Under the pieces are notes generated by a model. It worked only from the letters and a program-made list of their open reading frames with translations, ran no database searches and had not been told where the DNA came from. Position numbers and translations under genes: made by a program. Below are positions 53,251-63,714 of a stretch of 64,000 nt of DNA, one piece after another. How positions within the stretch are numbered: the first letter of the stretch is position 1; each line of letters starts with the position of its first letter. The DNA is from Strigamia acuminata (lineage: Eukaryota > Arthropoda > Chilopoda > Geophilomorpha > Linotaeniidae), in the NCBI GenBank assembly GCA_949358305.1, contig OX442314.1:2545087-2609086 (forward strand), written 5' to 3'.

Positions 53251-54273
53251 ATGGAAAGAAAACTTCAAAAACACAATTGCAATTTGTGTGACTATTCGTG
53301 TTCATTTTATTATCTTTTGAAACATCACATGCTCAAACACACTGGTGAAAAGCCTTTCAAATGTCAAACATGTTCACTTTCCTTTCGGCTTAAACAATGC
53401 ATGATTGTCCATATGAGAATTCATACTGGAGAAAAACCATTCAAGTGCCATTTGTGTGATTATTGTTCGAGTCGTAGTGAACATTTAAAAGAGCATCTAT
53501 TAACTCACACTGGAGAAAAACCATTCAAGTGCCATTTGTGTGCTTATTCTTGCAATCAAAGTGGGACTTTAAAAAGTCATCTATTAACCCATTCAGGAGA
53601 AAAACCATTCAAGTGCCATTTGTGTGATTATTGTTCGAGTCGTAGTGAACATTTAAAAGAGCATCTATTAACTCACACTGGAGAAAAACCATTCAAGTGC
53701 CATTTGTGTGATTATTCTAGTACTACAAGTAGTAATTTAAAAATGCATTTGTTAATCCATACTGGAGAAAAACCATTCAAGTGCCATTTGTGTGCTTATT
53801 CTTGCAATCAAAGTGGGACTTTAAAAAGTCATCTATTAACCCATTCAGGAGAAAAACCATTCAAGTGCCATTTGTGTGATTATTGTTCGAGTCGTAGTGA
53901 ACATTTAAAAGAGCATCTATTAACTCACACTGGAGAAAAACCATTCAAGTGCCATTTGTGTGATTATTCTAGTACTACAAGTAGTAATTTAAAAATGCAT
54001 TTGTTAATCCATACTGGAGAAAAACCATTCAAGTGCCATTTGTGTGCTTATTCTTGCAATCAAAGTGGGACTTTAAAAAGTCATCTATTAACCCATTCAG
54101 GAGAAAAACCATTCAAGTGCCATTTGTGTGATTATTCTAGTACTACAAGTAGTAATTTAAAAATGCATTTGTTAATCCATACTGGAGAAAAACGATTCAA
54201 GTGCCGTTTGTGTGATTATTCTAGTAGTCAAAATGATACTTTTAAAAAACATTTAAAAAAGCACACAAACTAA
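53251..54273 (+). CDS. C2H2 zinc-finger protein 3 (twelve fingers, recent internal duplication)
   Basis: 340 residues, twelve C2H2 fingers with TGEKPF or SGEKPF linkers. Fingers 1, 2 and 12 correspond to the ends of zinc-finger gene 2. The middle is built from three finger types (helices SRSEHLKEH, TTSSNLKMH, NQSGTLKSH) used repeatedly. A 252-base block of three fingers at about 53616-53867 is repeated at 53868-54119, apparently identically. The frame is intact, with the ATG after a spliced leader. It is probably DNA-binding; the target is unknown. Confidence 0.92.
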   Translation: MERKLQKHNCNLCDYSCSFYYLLKHHMLKHTGEKPFKCQTCSLSFRLKQCMIVHMRIHTGEKPFKCHLCDYCSSRSEHLKEHLLTHTGEKPFKCHLCAYSCNQSGTLKSHLLTHSGEKPFKCHLCDYCSSRSEHLKEHLLTHTGEKPFKCHLCDYSSTTSSNLKMHLLIHTGEKPFKCHLCAYSCNQSGTLKSHLLTHSGEKPFKCHLCDYCSSRSEHLKEHLLTHTGEKPFKCHLCDYSSTTSSNLKMHLLIHTGEKPFKCHLCAYSCNQSGTLKSHLLTHSGEKPFKCHLCDYSSTTSSNLKMHLLIHTGEKRFKCRLCDYSSSQNDTFKKHLKKHTN

Positions 54274-55259
54274 AAATCACATTGTTCATTAAGATCATAA
54301 TTCTGTTATTCTAATTTTATTTCAAATAACATTTTGTTTTTGGTTTTTAACTCAACATTTTGCTTCAATTTGTTTAATCTACAAATCAAAACCTGCTACT
54401 TGCTGCGTTTGTATATTTTTCTCGCTTCATTTCCAATTTTTTATGGTGAGCAACACCCGAAAAATTTGTGCTTTATCTTGCAATCAAAATGGGAATTTGA
54501 AAATTCATTTAAAAATTCATACCGGAGAAAACCATGTAATTGCCATTTGTGTGCCTTCTGCTCGACTCGAAGTGAGGATTTAAATAAACATTTATTAATC
54601 CACATGAGAGAAAACAATTCAAGTGCAATTTGTGTGCATATTCCTGTATTCTTAAATTCAAAACGGTTTAGTTTTTGTTTTTATTGGTGCATTAATGCAA
54701 TTCAATTTGATTTTTAAAAGCAACTATTATATAAATATTTTTTATCAGATTTCCTTTCAACCAGGTCGAAAATATTCCTAGTTGAATGGAATCTTGCTTA
54801 CCGTTACCTAATACGTGATATTATTTCTGCATTTATTTATTTATTTATGAGTATTTGAAATTACATTTTGTGTTCAACTTAATTTAAGAAAACTGAAACT
54901 TGTTTTAATTTGTTCATCCACGAAACAAAATTTGCCGTTTCTCTATATTTTTCTCATTTCATTTCCAATTTATCATTTCTTCCCAAAACTTGTAAAAAAT
55001 AAAAACATTTTGTTTTTCTTTTAAACTCAAAATTGTGCTTCAATTTCTTTCATCCACACTTGCTGTGTTTGTACATTTTTCTCGTTTCATTTCTAATATT
55101 TTATCGTGAGTGACACAATCGAAATGGGAATTTGAAAATTCATTTAAAAATTCATACCGGAGAAAAACCGTCTAATTGCCATTTGTGTGCTTTGTCTTCT
55201 GTTCGAAGTGAGAATTTAAGGGGACATCTTTCAACCCACCCAAGTGTTATTTGAGTGAT
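54274..55259 (+). pseudogene. Zinc-finger 3' remnants after gene 3
   Basis: 54440-54680 (copy of the 48225-48450 remnant) and 55095-55259 are decayed finger exons. The second ends in a degenerate agtgttatttgagtgatt, where KCHLCD is expected. 54700-55090 is AT-rich without genes. Confidence 0.6.
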
Positions 55260-55448
55260 TGGGCTCACGAAAGATTGACACTTTTCCAGGACAGGCTCGT
55301 GGACGACGAGGAGCGGCGCTGGACCGACGAGAACATCAACTGCGTGGCGCTCAAACACTAGCCGAACATTGAGCGGGATGTCCAACTCGCCCGTCCCATC
55401 CTCTACAGCAACTGGCTGTCCAAGGACTACGTGAAGGCGCGTCTCAAG
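55260..55448 (+). pseudogene. Cytoplasmic dynein heavy chain fragment
   Basis: The frame reads [20 protein letters not shown], then [13 protein letters not shown], a TAG stop, PNIERDV, then RPILYSNWLSKDYV joined to KARLK. This is the conserved segment before an AAA ATPase module of the cytoplasmic dynein 1 heavy chain. The stop replaces an expected phenylalanine codon, and a stretch between two DYV-encoding words is deleted. It is far GC-richer than its surroundings. It joins the zinc-finger remnant on the left and is cut by the LTR at 55449. Clearly non-functional here. Confidence 0.8.
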
Positions 55449-56464
55449 TGTTGTGACCCGACTGGACCGGGGTCAACGAAGAGTTTCTCTCGTGACCTCG
55501 TTTCGGGTGTAAGGGGAGCCGCAAGCGCGTCTCCCTTCCCTCAGTGCATTGACATCTAGTCAATGGACAGGCGTCTGCCCTGAGGGAGTGGGGATGGCTC
55601 GTCCACCCCACCATTGGGTGATTCCGGTCACCTGTCAACCCCGCTTTGTGCAAAGAAATGTGCCTTGCACTGAGCGGGCAGAACCAACACAACCATCAAA
55701 CGAGAAACACACGTAAACCCGTCGTCCTACAAGATCAGGCCCAAGTAAATATACTGGGATTGACCAAGGACAAAGGACAATTTACCGTGAGTACGTTTGG
55801 TCAGTGTCAAACTCCGCAGAGTAACCTGCGAGATAAGATTACCACACTATTTTAGCACACCAGCTAGAAATAGTAAAAACCACTCCAGTTTAGCGAGTTG
55901 TGCAGACAAACGGTCGCACAAGCCTAAACTGCAGTAAAACCACGACGAGCGTTCCCGCCGCTGTGTGACCGCCGGGAGCCAGAAGAGTCCGCCGCTGTGT
56001 GATCGCCGGACACCACACAAAAACCTAGACAACAGCCCGAAGTAAGCCTTTTAACTAAGCATTCACTCGCGCCCGACCAGCGTGAGCCCGAAGGACCAGC
56101 CAGAGACGAGCCGAGGACGCCATATTGCCACGCCGGCCCAAGACGACATCGCGTTGCCACAACGAGGACGCCATCTTGGACGCGAACGAAACAAAGGACG
56201 ACCTCGCCGATTCCAGCCAGCTTTCATCATACCTTTACATTTCCATTTCCCTTCACCCATTCCGATTTACCTTTTACCTACCTTTCATATATATATATAA
56301 GATATATCTGTATATTGTCCCACAGAATAAATCTATATTATATTTTACCTTTTATATCTGTGTAATCATTTCTTTGGGTAAACCGCTTGAGACAAAGCGG
56401 TAGTGAGTTAGTCGAATTAAGTAATCAACCCACGAGTTAGCGACGGTTAGAGTTGAGCGCGACA
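55449..56464 (+). repeat. 5' LTR of the gypsy element
   Basis: About 1.0 kb, tgttgtgacc to gcgcgaca; the start is inferred (55449 or 55452), as no second copy is in the window. It contains a TATA-like run (56287-56301) and AATAAA at 56326-56331. Confidence 0.7.
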
Positions 56465-56466
56465 CG

Positions 56467-56484
56467 TGGGGGCCTGTCCGGGAT
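56467..56484 (+). promoter_or_regulatory. Gypsy primer-binding site (tRNA-Pro-like)
   Basis: tgggggcctgtccgggat, two bases after the LTR. It differs at two adjacent positions from the proline-tRNA primer site known from murine leukaemia virus. Confidence 0.75.
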
Positions 56485-56536
56485 CAAGTTGAATAACTGA
56501 TTCTAACCTGTGATTACATCATACCCAAAGCAAGAA

Positions 56537-59500
56537 ATGGCAGATAATACTCGAGTAACAGACTCCGACTCAGACGTTAACAAACGAGCCGGTAGTCGCA
56601 AAGGAACCGACTATCATTTGAGGTCGGGAGGTCCTTTGCCCAAAGCCTCAGCGCACGAGTCTAGGCAAAAACGCCGCAAGGCCAAGCCAGACCGACGAAG
56701 CGCTTCGGAGGCATCGCACCCGTCTCACGCCGAGACGAGGCCGCGATTAGACGAGACGGAGCGGAGTGAGGATCCGTCCCACCCCAAACCGCCGCGTCCC
56801 AATCGTGACGGCGAGACGAGCGGAAACGAGGTTTTGTCCCGTAACCAATCGCCTCGTCTAACGCACGATACCGAGGTGAGCGATCCGAGAGCGACGTCTT
56901 CGATACAAAGGACGGCGTCCGACACGACAGCGAATTCAGCGCTAAACACGCCAATTACGCACAGTCGACCAGCCTCGGTAATGTCTGAAGGACACAAGTC
57001 CAACTCATCCTCTGTCAAGCGTGTTTCGAGCCAGCCTTACAGCGTCTCGGGCACCTTGATTGATGCGATGCAATTGGCACAGGCGGAAGGAGTGAGATAC
57101 ACCCTTCCGACGGGAAAGATTACAGTGTAGGAAACGTTACAAATCGTACGTGCAGCTTTAAAAGCGCACAGTGTATCCCCACAAATCACCATTGTTGAAG
57201 GTGCACACGCTCAACAATTGGTTGATTCCGCTCAATTTGAAGCGGATGCAGAGAACGAGGCTCGACAAGCCATTCGCGAGAGACGGAGGAAGCTGGCGGA
57301 AAGAGAAGCGCAAGCTCTCGAGTACGGCAGAACCCAGCCCAATCCGACTACTCCCGAGGAGGTAGAAATAGTTGACCGAGCCCTGAGAGCACATCGATAT
57401 GCTTTCCACTCGCAACAAGAAGCAGAGCGAGCATTTATGGCCAGATTGCGACGAGATGACCCGAAATCCGTACGCAAACCAGAGGTCAGTTCATCCGAGC
57501 TGTCCGACGAGAGCCTAGAGGGAGACCCAAAGCGCACGCCGAAGGCCAAACCCAAACCCCAGCCGGAGAGGGCAACACCAGCTACTCCGCGCAAGAGAGA
57601 TGCGTCGGCCAGAGAACAACAAACTCGGCCCCGCATGCAAGCTCTCGATTCAGCCACAAATAATGCGATAACGCGATTAATCAACGCTAATAATGCTAGG
57701 CGAAATGAAGAGCAAGCTCTCACAAGCCAACAGCATGATAATCCACAAGGGACTGAGTGGCAACAACCAGTGCCCATCCTTAAAGACGACGAGTCGTCAA
57801 GGAGACAATCGCATGATCGCACCTCTTCGCGAGAAGAAGGCAAACGCGATGAAAGACCGAAATATTTTCACTACGGAAATAGTGATTCGTCGTCAGATGG
57901 ACTGGAGTCAAATGCACCCAGTCATCACGATTCGGAGAGAGGTTCCGGAGAAAGACGAAGGGAAAGAGAACGCGATGAACGCAGGGAAAGGGAACGTGAC
58001 GACCGTCGTAGGGGCCGGAAAGAGTCAAACTCTTCACGGCGCAACCCGCCACGCCGCTCACCGTCTCCCGACCCCAGCTCCGACCCCTCGTCCAACGACG
58101 ACAGACGAAAGGATAAATCAAGTAATCGCCGGAAGAGATCCAACTCTCCGCGCGATAGAGAGAAACGACGTCGATCGGAAAATAGCGACCACCGACGGGA
58201 GGAGTTTCAGGACCCTCCCCGACAAAGCGCGTTTACCGATTCGACGGGTCGGCAGTATACGATGGGAGAGCTTGGAAGAGCCCTACTCGGCTCGTTAAAA
58301 GCCGAGGGAATCGATCTGAGCAAACGAAACGATCGTAATCGTAGCACTGGTGACCGCGTAAAGAAAAAATACGCTGTCTCCCGACGTGACACCATGAGTG
58401 TTACCGGGAATATTAGGTGGCAATTTTATATTCAGAACCGTTTCGACGGGTCATGGAAAGCGGGAGATCGCTTCCTTGACGAAGTAATTCGAATTAAGAC
58501 TGCCACTAAAGCCACCGTAGGAGACATGCTCACCCACGGTATTGTCGAGCTAATGACAGGCTCGGCACGTGAGTGGTACCAAGGATTGAAAGGCGTCAAT
58601 TGGGACGACTTTTTAATGAGATTCGACCTGCGCTACGGCGAGACACCCGAAGAGGTGAGCCGAAAGATGCGAGGTCTTCGCCAGATGCCTGGTGAAACCA
58701 TAATGGATTACGACATTCGCGCCAGATTGTTGTTCGAAAAGGCCCCGATGGAATTTCATGCCACGGGATTCAACCTTTTCTTTCTCGGCGGTTTGTCGGA
58801 ATACTCGCAACGGGTGCTACTTGAAGAAAGGGCACCGACAGGAGGTAGCTACGAGGAGATGAGCGCCTTCCTGTTCGAGAACACGATAGATATCGAGAAG
58901 AGGTATTATTCCGCTTTACCAGAAGCGGAGAAAGCAGCGACCGCGAACCGTCTCAAGTTGAGTGCGGAAAGATATGGGGCGACAGATAAGATTATGCGCC
59001 CTACTGAATATCTTAGCGGTATAATGGAGCTGGCAGAAGCTAGCGTTGGTTTGCAAATAAAAAATAAACTGACATCCACGCTGCCTTCCAACCCTTTGGC
59101 CGCCCCTAAAAAGGCACCGACAGCGTCAGCCATGCAAGCGACACTGGAGGAGGTCAAGGAGGGGGAGGAAGCCGGACAAGATGCCGGAAAATTAGACGAA
59201 AAAGAAGAAAAAGACGATTATTCGACGGACGAAGAAATACGAAGCTATCGCGATACCTTATCAACGGGTTGCGATGAGGAAGGACCGCTAGTACATCTCA
59301 TCCATCGAGATAGAGCGGTAGAAGAATTTCGCGCCAGGTTAAAACCAAATGCCGGCCGAATTCCGAAGTATTTTCGGAAAAATTACACGCCACCGTCGAA
59401 AGCAGACCCTGAAAAGAAAAAATCGACTGAAGCCCCAAGAGACAAATCAAATATTCGCTGTTTCAAGTGTAACCAACCGGGCCACTACTCCAATGAGTGC

Positions 59501-59620
59501 CCAAGAACAGCGAAAGAAGACGCTAAATTTGACGCAATAATGAAGCAAATGGCAGAGATTAAACTCGCCATGGCAAAAAACGAGTCAAAAAACGAGTCAG
59601 CGCAGGCGGCGAAGAAATAA
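56537..59620 (+). pseudogene. Gypsy gag with one in-frame UAG
   Basis: The ATG at 56537 (MADNTRVTDSD). After about 197 codons comes TAG (57128-57130), and then the same frame stays open for another 830 codons to TAA at 59618-59620. The product is charged at the N-terminus. It has a long Arg/Ser/Glu/Asp-rich stretch (57880-58200) resembling an RS domain, a Ty3-type capsid domain (about 58395-58900; GSAREWYQGL, RYGETPEEV) and one CCHC knuckle CFKCNQPGHYSNEC (about 59460). The stop could be a null mutation, a readthrough site, or lie upstream of an internal start. The 3' end overlaps the frameshift signal. Confidence 0.8.
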
Positions 59621-59638
59621 CTTCTCGACCGTCTGCGC
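59575..59638 (+). promoter_or_regulatory. -1 ribosomal frameshift signal, gag to pol
   Basis: Two slippery heptamers A_AAA_AAC in gag frame (59575-59581 and 59587-59593) are followed after six bases by a stem of ten pairs (gcgcaggcgg 59600-59609 with ccgtctgcgc 59629-59638, one G-U pair) and a small inner gaag/cttc stem. Slipping back one base at either heptamer enters a frame open into pol (59644 on). The gag stop lies in the loop. Confidence 0.85.
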
Positions 59639-59643
59639 CATTC

Positions 59644-62600
59644 ATGAAGAAGAAGGGGTTTAACAAAGGGTTCGATAAGCCGCCACCAGTCAAAGAAATG
59701 GGTAGTGACATAGCTAACGCCCAAATTCAAGACAGGGCCAACAACGCTTTGCAGGTAATTACCGCAAACGCTGAGGCTGAGGCGGAAGAACCGAACCTAC
59801 TGCTTGAAGAATTACCTCAAGTAGTCGAAGACACAGAAGAATTTCGTGTTTTCATGTGCAACGTGGCGGTCGAATACACCAACCGCCTATGTATGTTGCC
59901 CATGACAATAGAACGTGAAAAAATTATGGGACTGCTAGACTCGGGAGCAGATCGCTCGTTCGTTTCCGAAGACATAGTAGCATCATTGGGTCTCACCGAT
60001 AAGATAAAAGGCGTTAATAAAAATATACGTCTAAAAACCGCCAACGGAATGGCGCGTCCAAAAGGAGTTATATTATTGACCATGGAGTGGCTCGGAGGAG
60101 TAGAACAGCACCCTTTCCTGGTCCTGCCCACATGCGACAGAATTTTTCTGTTGGGCTTAGACCTCATGGCGTCAATGGAAATACAACCAAATCCAATAAC
60201 GAAATCTTGGAATTATATCAGAAATGATAAGGAAAGACCCGCAATTGTCGTGCCACCAGCTCTTGTAAAAGAAGCGGCCGACAAGACACAGGGGGAGAAA
60301 GGCCTAAAGAAATTCGTTCAAGACTACGATTTTAAAGCATTCGTAACAGAATTGCAACGGGACAATGTAGTGGAAACGCTTGTCGCCGACGCCGCTTTAG
60401 AATTAAACGAAGCGGCAGCCCTACGAAGGGTCCTACTTAAATATGAGGGGATCCTGTCGAAAAAACCGGGCCGAACGAATAAGGCTATTCACGAAATTAA
60501 ATTGACGGATAATAAACCTATACGAGTTGCGTATAAGGGAATGAACCCGCAAAAACGTGAAATAGTGCAAAAAATGTGCCAAGAAATGCTAGACAGTGGC
60601 ATTGTCTCCGAGGCCCAGGGAGAATACGCGACGCGAGTTGTACTCGTGATGCGCCCGGGCTCGGACCCACGCCTATGCATTGATTACCGCCCATTAAACG
60701 CGGTGACAGAGATAGATCCCATACAGATGCCGTCTATCGAATCCATTTTGAGAGAGCTTAGCCCCTTTTCTTGGGTTACGACGATGGATCTGTCGAAGGG
60801 GTACTGGCAAGTTGAGATGAGGCCAGAGGATAAGATAAAAACAGCATTTTACTCGCCAATTGGACGGTTGATGTTCAACGTCATGCCATTTGGTTTAGTG
60901 AATGCTCCCAGTACCTTTCAGAGGCTAATCGAAAGCGTATTGGGTGATATCCTGCATCAGTTTGTATGGGCATACCTAGATGACATAGTTATTGCCTCTA
61001 AAACATTCGAAGAGCACATTGAGCACATCGACCAAGTGCTCACCCGGCTGGCAAAAGCTGGGTTACACGTGCATCCGGGCAAAAGCAAGTTCTGTCGAAA
61101 GGAGCTTGCCTTCCTGGGTTATCGCATTGGAGTCAATGGTTTAGCTATTGGCCCCGAAAAAATCGATGCGATTAATCGTTTCCCACCACCCGAGGACGTT
61201 AAAGGTGTCCAACGGTTTATGGGAATGATAAACTTCTTCGGCAGGTTGCTACTGGGTCTAGCTGAAGTGGCAGCCCCAGTTACCGACCTCCTGAAGAATG
61301 AAAACGAATTTGTATGGTCAAATGAGTGCAACATCGCATTTAATGCGATAAAGAGGATGCTGACGGAAGTCGGCGTAATGCCTCTACCCGACCTAAACCG
61401 GCCGTTCATATTACATACGGACGCCAGCGGAGTTGGGTTGGGAGCCGCGTTGCTTCAAACACACGTGCGCGACGGAGTCGAACAAGACCTGCCGTGCATG
61501 TTTATAAGTCGCAAACTCCAAGGCGCTGAAAAAAATTACAACGCCACAGAGTTGGAGTGTTTAGCCGTTGTGTGGGCCATAAGGAAATTCAGAGATTATC
61601 TCGAATATACCAAATTTGTAGTCCACACAGATCATCAAGCGTTACAATGGCTGATGAAATTAAAGGAGCCAGCAGGTCGACTAGCCAGATGGCAGTTAGA
61701 ACTGATGGCATGCGACTTGACCATTCAATACAAGCCCGGCAAATATAACGTCGTGGCTGATGCTCTGTCACGGGCACCAGTGTCAGATCCTATCGACGCT
61801 GACGATGATGGCGAGGATGATTCCCGCATCATTTACTGCCCGACGAGTTGTCACCGTTGGGATTTAAGGAAGATGAATGAAATTCCCACCGCGTCTCCGG
61901 CAGATGTAAAATTCTGTGGATTTTGGACGCGGTTATACCAACCAGCTGCTGACAATTACCCAAATGCAAAGAAGGAATTTAAGCTAGAGCGGAGAATAAA
62001 TGACCCGCTTCTAAGCGCCTTCCACGCTCATGTCGGCAAGCAGATGCAAAGCAATCCCCCGACAAGGGAGGAAATAATTGTGCAACAAAAATTAGACAAA
62101 AAATGTCAGGACAGAGCTAGATTCGTACTGACAGGAAAATATCCGCCCGACTTAACCAGAAGGCAGAAGCGTCGTTATGCGCACGAATCCATAGATTACC
62201 TATTGGATGACGGCCTTTTGGTGAAGCATCACCCAAATCACCAAGATGACTTGAGTGAATCGGACACCGCAGTAAAGGTAGTAATACCTGCTTCCTTAAT
62301 CGGTCGCGTGCTGTGGTTGTTACACGGGCACCCGCTTGCGAGCCATGCGGGAGTAAGCAGAACACTCTATCGTGCTACACAGCTTTTTCACTGGACAGGG
62401 ATGAAAAAAGATATCGCTCTTTTTGTCCACCAATGTCAGCGATGTCAAGCGTGTAAGCCGAGGAGAAAATCACCATTCGAAACTATCTTCTTAGGGCCTT
62501 ACGCGCCTTTTGATTGTTTAAGTGTCGATGTGATGGGCCCAAAACCCGTTACGGGAAATAAAAATGCGTACATTATCGTAATAATGGACGTGGCGACTCG

Positions 62601-63714
62601 TTGGCCCGAGTTGTACGCCGTCGCTAGACCTTCAGCAGAGAAAATCGTTGAATGTATCTACGACGTGGCGTTACGTTACGGATTTCCACGTAAAATAATA
62701 TCCGATAACGGACCCCAATTTATCTCGAAAATTTGGGGTAAGTTTTGTGAGAAATTCGGGATTGTGGCGTCACATACCTCGACCTACAATCCCAGAACAA
62801 ATCCCGTTGAGCGACTCAACAGGGACATTAAATATGCACTAAGCATATTCACTGACATCCACAATAGGTGGGATGAATACTTGAGGGAGATCGCGTTCAG
62901 CATACGAACAACAGTCTCGAGGACGAGAGATTTTTCTCCGGCCTACCTCAACTTCGCCCGAGAGCTACGAGTGCCTTGGGACCCACGAGTGGCAGAGTCG
63001 GTAAATGTGGTGGACCCAGAGAAACCACATGAGTATGTGTATAAATTGGAGCAAACAATTTCGAGCACATACAAACATATGATGGCGCACATTTTTAACA
63101 TGCGCGACCGCATTTTACAAGATAAAAGCGGTGGAAAATTTGTGAATTTCGAGAACAATGATTTAGTGTGGAAGGACACACACATCCTCTCAAATGCAGC
63201 GAGAGGAATCACCGCCAGCTTGGCCGACAAGAGAGATGGTCCGTATGTGATCATCGGCAAGCATGGCGGTAACGCGTATAAATTACGCAAGCTCGAGGAC
63301 AACACCGAGCATAAGTCGATACAAGTACGAGAGTTAACTCCGTACATTCCGGAATTCCCGCAAGAAATGTGGGCCAAAGGCCAAGTCAAGTCTAAAACTG
63401 ACGGCCAAATCGTCGATATGTTCGCTGGCGAGTCGGAAAAAGCACCGCCAAGTGACAACGAGGAGTATTTCGACGCCCCTTCACCTCCGGTAAACGAGAT
63501 AGTTGAATCCGTTCCGGATCCAATTTTGGTCGGGGGGGAAACAGGAGAAACTCCTGAAACAAACACAAAAAACACGGATAAAAAAGAAAACAATAATGAG
63601 GAGGTACAGACACAAAAAACAACAAAAAATATCGTACCTGCCTCGATCCGTAACCTGCGACCAAAAAGAGATAATCCGTTTATAAAAGGCGGAAAGGTCG
63701 TAGGAAAAAAGTAA
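59644..63714 (+). CDS. Gypsy Pol polyprotein (protease, RT, RNase H, integrase)
   Basis: 1356 residues from the ATG at 59644, though entry by -1 frameshifting about 50 bases earlier is more likely. Protease DSGADRSF is near residue 99. RT has CIDYRPLN, MDLSKGYWQVEM and YLDDIVIAS (about 444). RNase H has HTDASG (about 592), the E of TELECL and HTDHQAL. The integrase zinc finger H-H-C-C (HPLASHAGVS ... CQRCQACK) is near 895-930. The integrase triad is D about 960 (SVDVMG), D about 1020 (SDNGPQF) and E about 1055 (PVERLNRD), the last pair 35 apart. The C-terminal tail is acidic and then basic. No frameshift was seen, so this copy may be active. Confidence 0.95.
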   Translation: MKKKGFNKGFDKPPPVKEMGSDIANAQIQDRANNALQVITANAEAEAEEPNLLLEELPQVVEDTEEFRVFMCNVAVEYTNRLCMLPMTIEREKIMGLLDSGADRSFVSEDIVASLGLTDKIKGVNKNIRLKTANGMARPKGVILLTMEWLGGVEQHPFLVLPTCDRIFLLGLDLMASMEIQPNPITKSWNYIRNDKERPAIVVPPALVKEAADKTQGEKGLKKFVQDYDFKAFVTELQRDNVVETLVADAALELNEAAALRRVLLKYEGILSKKPGRTNKAIHEIKLTDNKPIRVAYKGMNPQKREIVQKMCQEMLDSGIVSEAQGEYATRVVLVMRPGSDPRLCIDYRPLNAVTEIDPIQMPSIESILRELSPFSWVTTMDLSKGYWQVEMRPEDKIKTAFYSPIGRLMFNVMPFGLVNAPSTFQRLIESVLGDILHQFVWAYLDDIVIASKTFEEHIEHIDQVLTRLAKAGLHVHPGKSKFCRKELAFLGYRIGVNGLAIGPEKIDAINRFPPPEDVKGVQRFMGMINFFGRLLLGLAEVAAPVTDLLKNENEFVWSNECNIAFNAIKRMLTEVGVMPLPDLNRPFILHTDASGVGLGAALLQTHVRDGVEQDLPCMFISRKLQGAEKNYNATELECLAVVWAIRKFRDYLEYTKFVVHTDHQALQWLMKLKEPAGRLARWQLELMACDLTIQYKPGKYNVVADALSRAPVSDPIDADDDGEDDSRIIYCPTSCHRWDLRKMNEIPTASPADVKFCGFWTRLYQPAADNYPNAKKEFKLERRINDPLLSAFHAHVGKQMQSNPPTREEIIVQQKLDKKCQDRARFVLTGKYPPDLTRRQKRRYAHESIDYLLDDGLLVKHHPNHQDDLSESDTAVKVVIPASLIGRVLWLLHGHPLASHAGVSRTLYRATQLFHWTGMKKDIALFVHQCQRCQACKPRRKSPFETIFLGPYAPFDCLSVDVMGPKPVTGNKNAYIIVIMDVATRWPELYAVARPSAEKIVECIYDVALRYGFPRKIISDNGPQFISKIWGKFCEKFGIVASHTSTYNPRTNPVERLNRDIKYALSIFTDIHNRWDEYLREIAFSIRTTVSRTRDFSPAYLNFARELRVPWDPRVAESVNVVDPEKPHEYVYKLEQTISSTYKHMMAHIFNMRDRILQDKSGGKFVNFENNDLVWKDTHILSNAARGITASLADKRDGPYVIIGKHGGNAYKLRKLEDNTEHKSIQVRELTPYIPEFPQEMWAKGQVKSKTDGQIVDMFAGESEKAPPSDNEEYFDAPSPPVNEIVESVPDPILVGGETGETPETNTKNTDKKENNNEEVQTQKTTKNIVPASIRNLRPKRDNPFIKGGKVVGKK

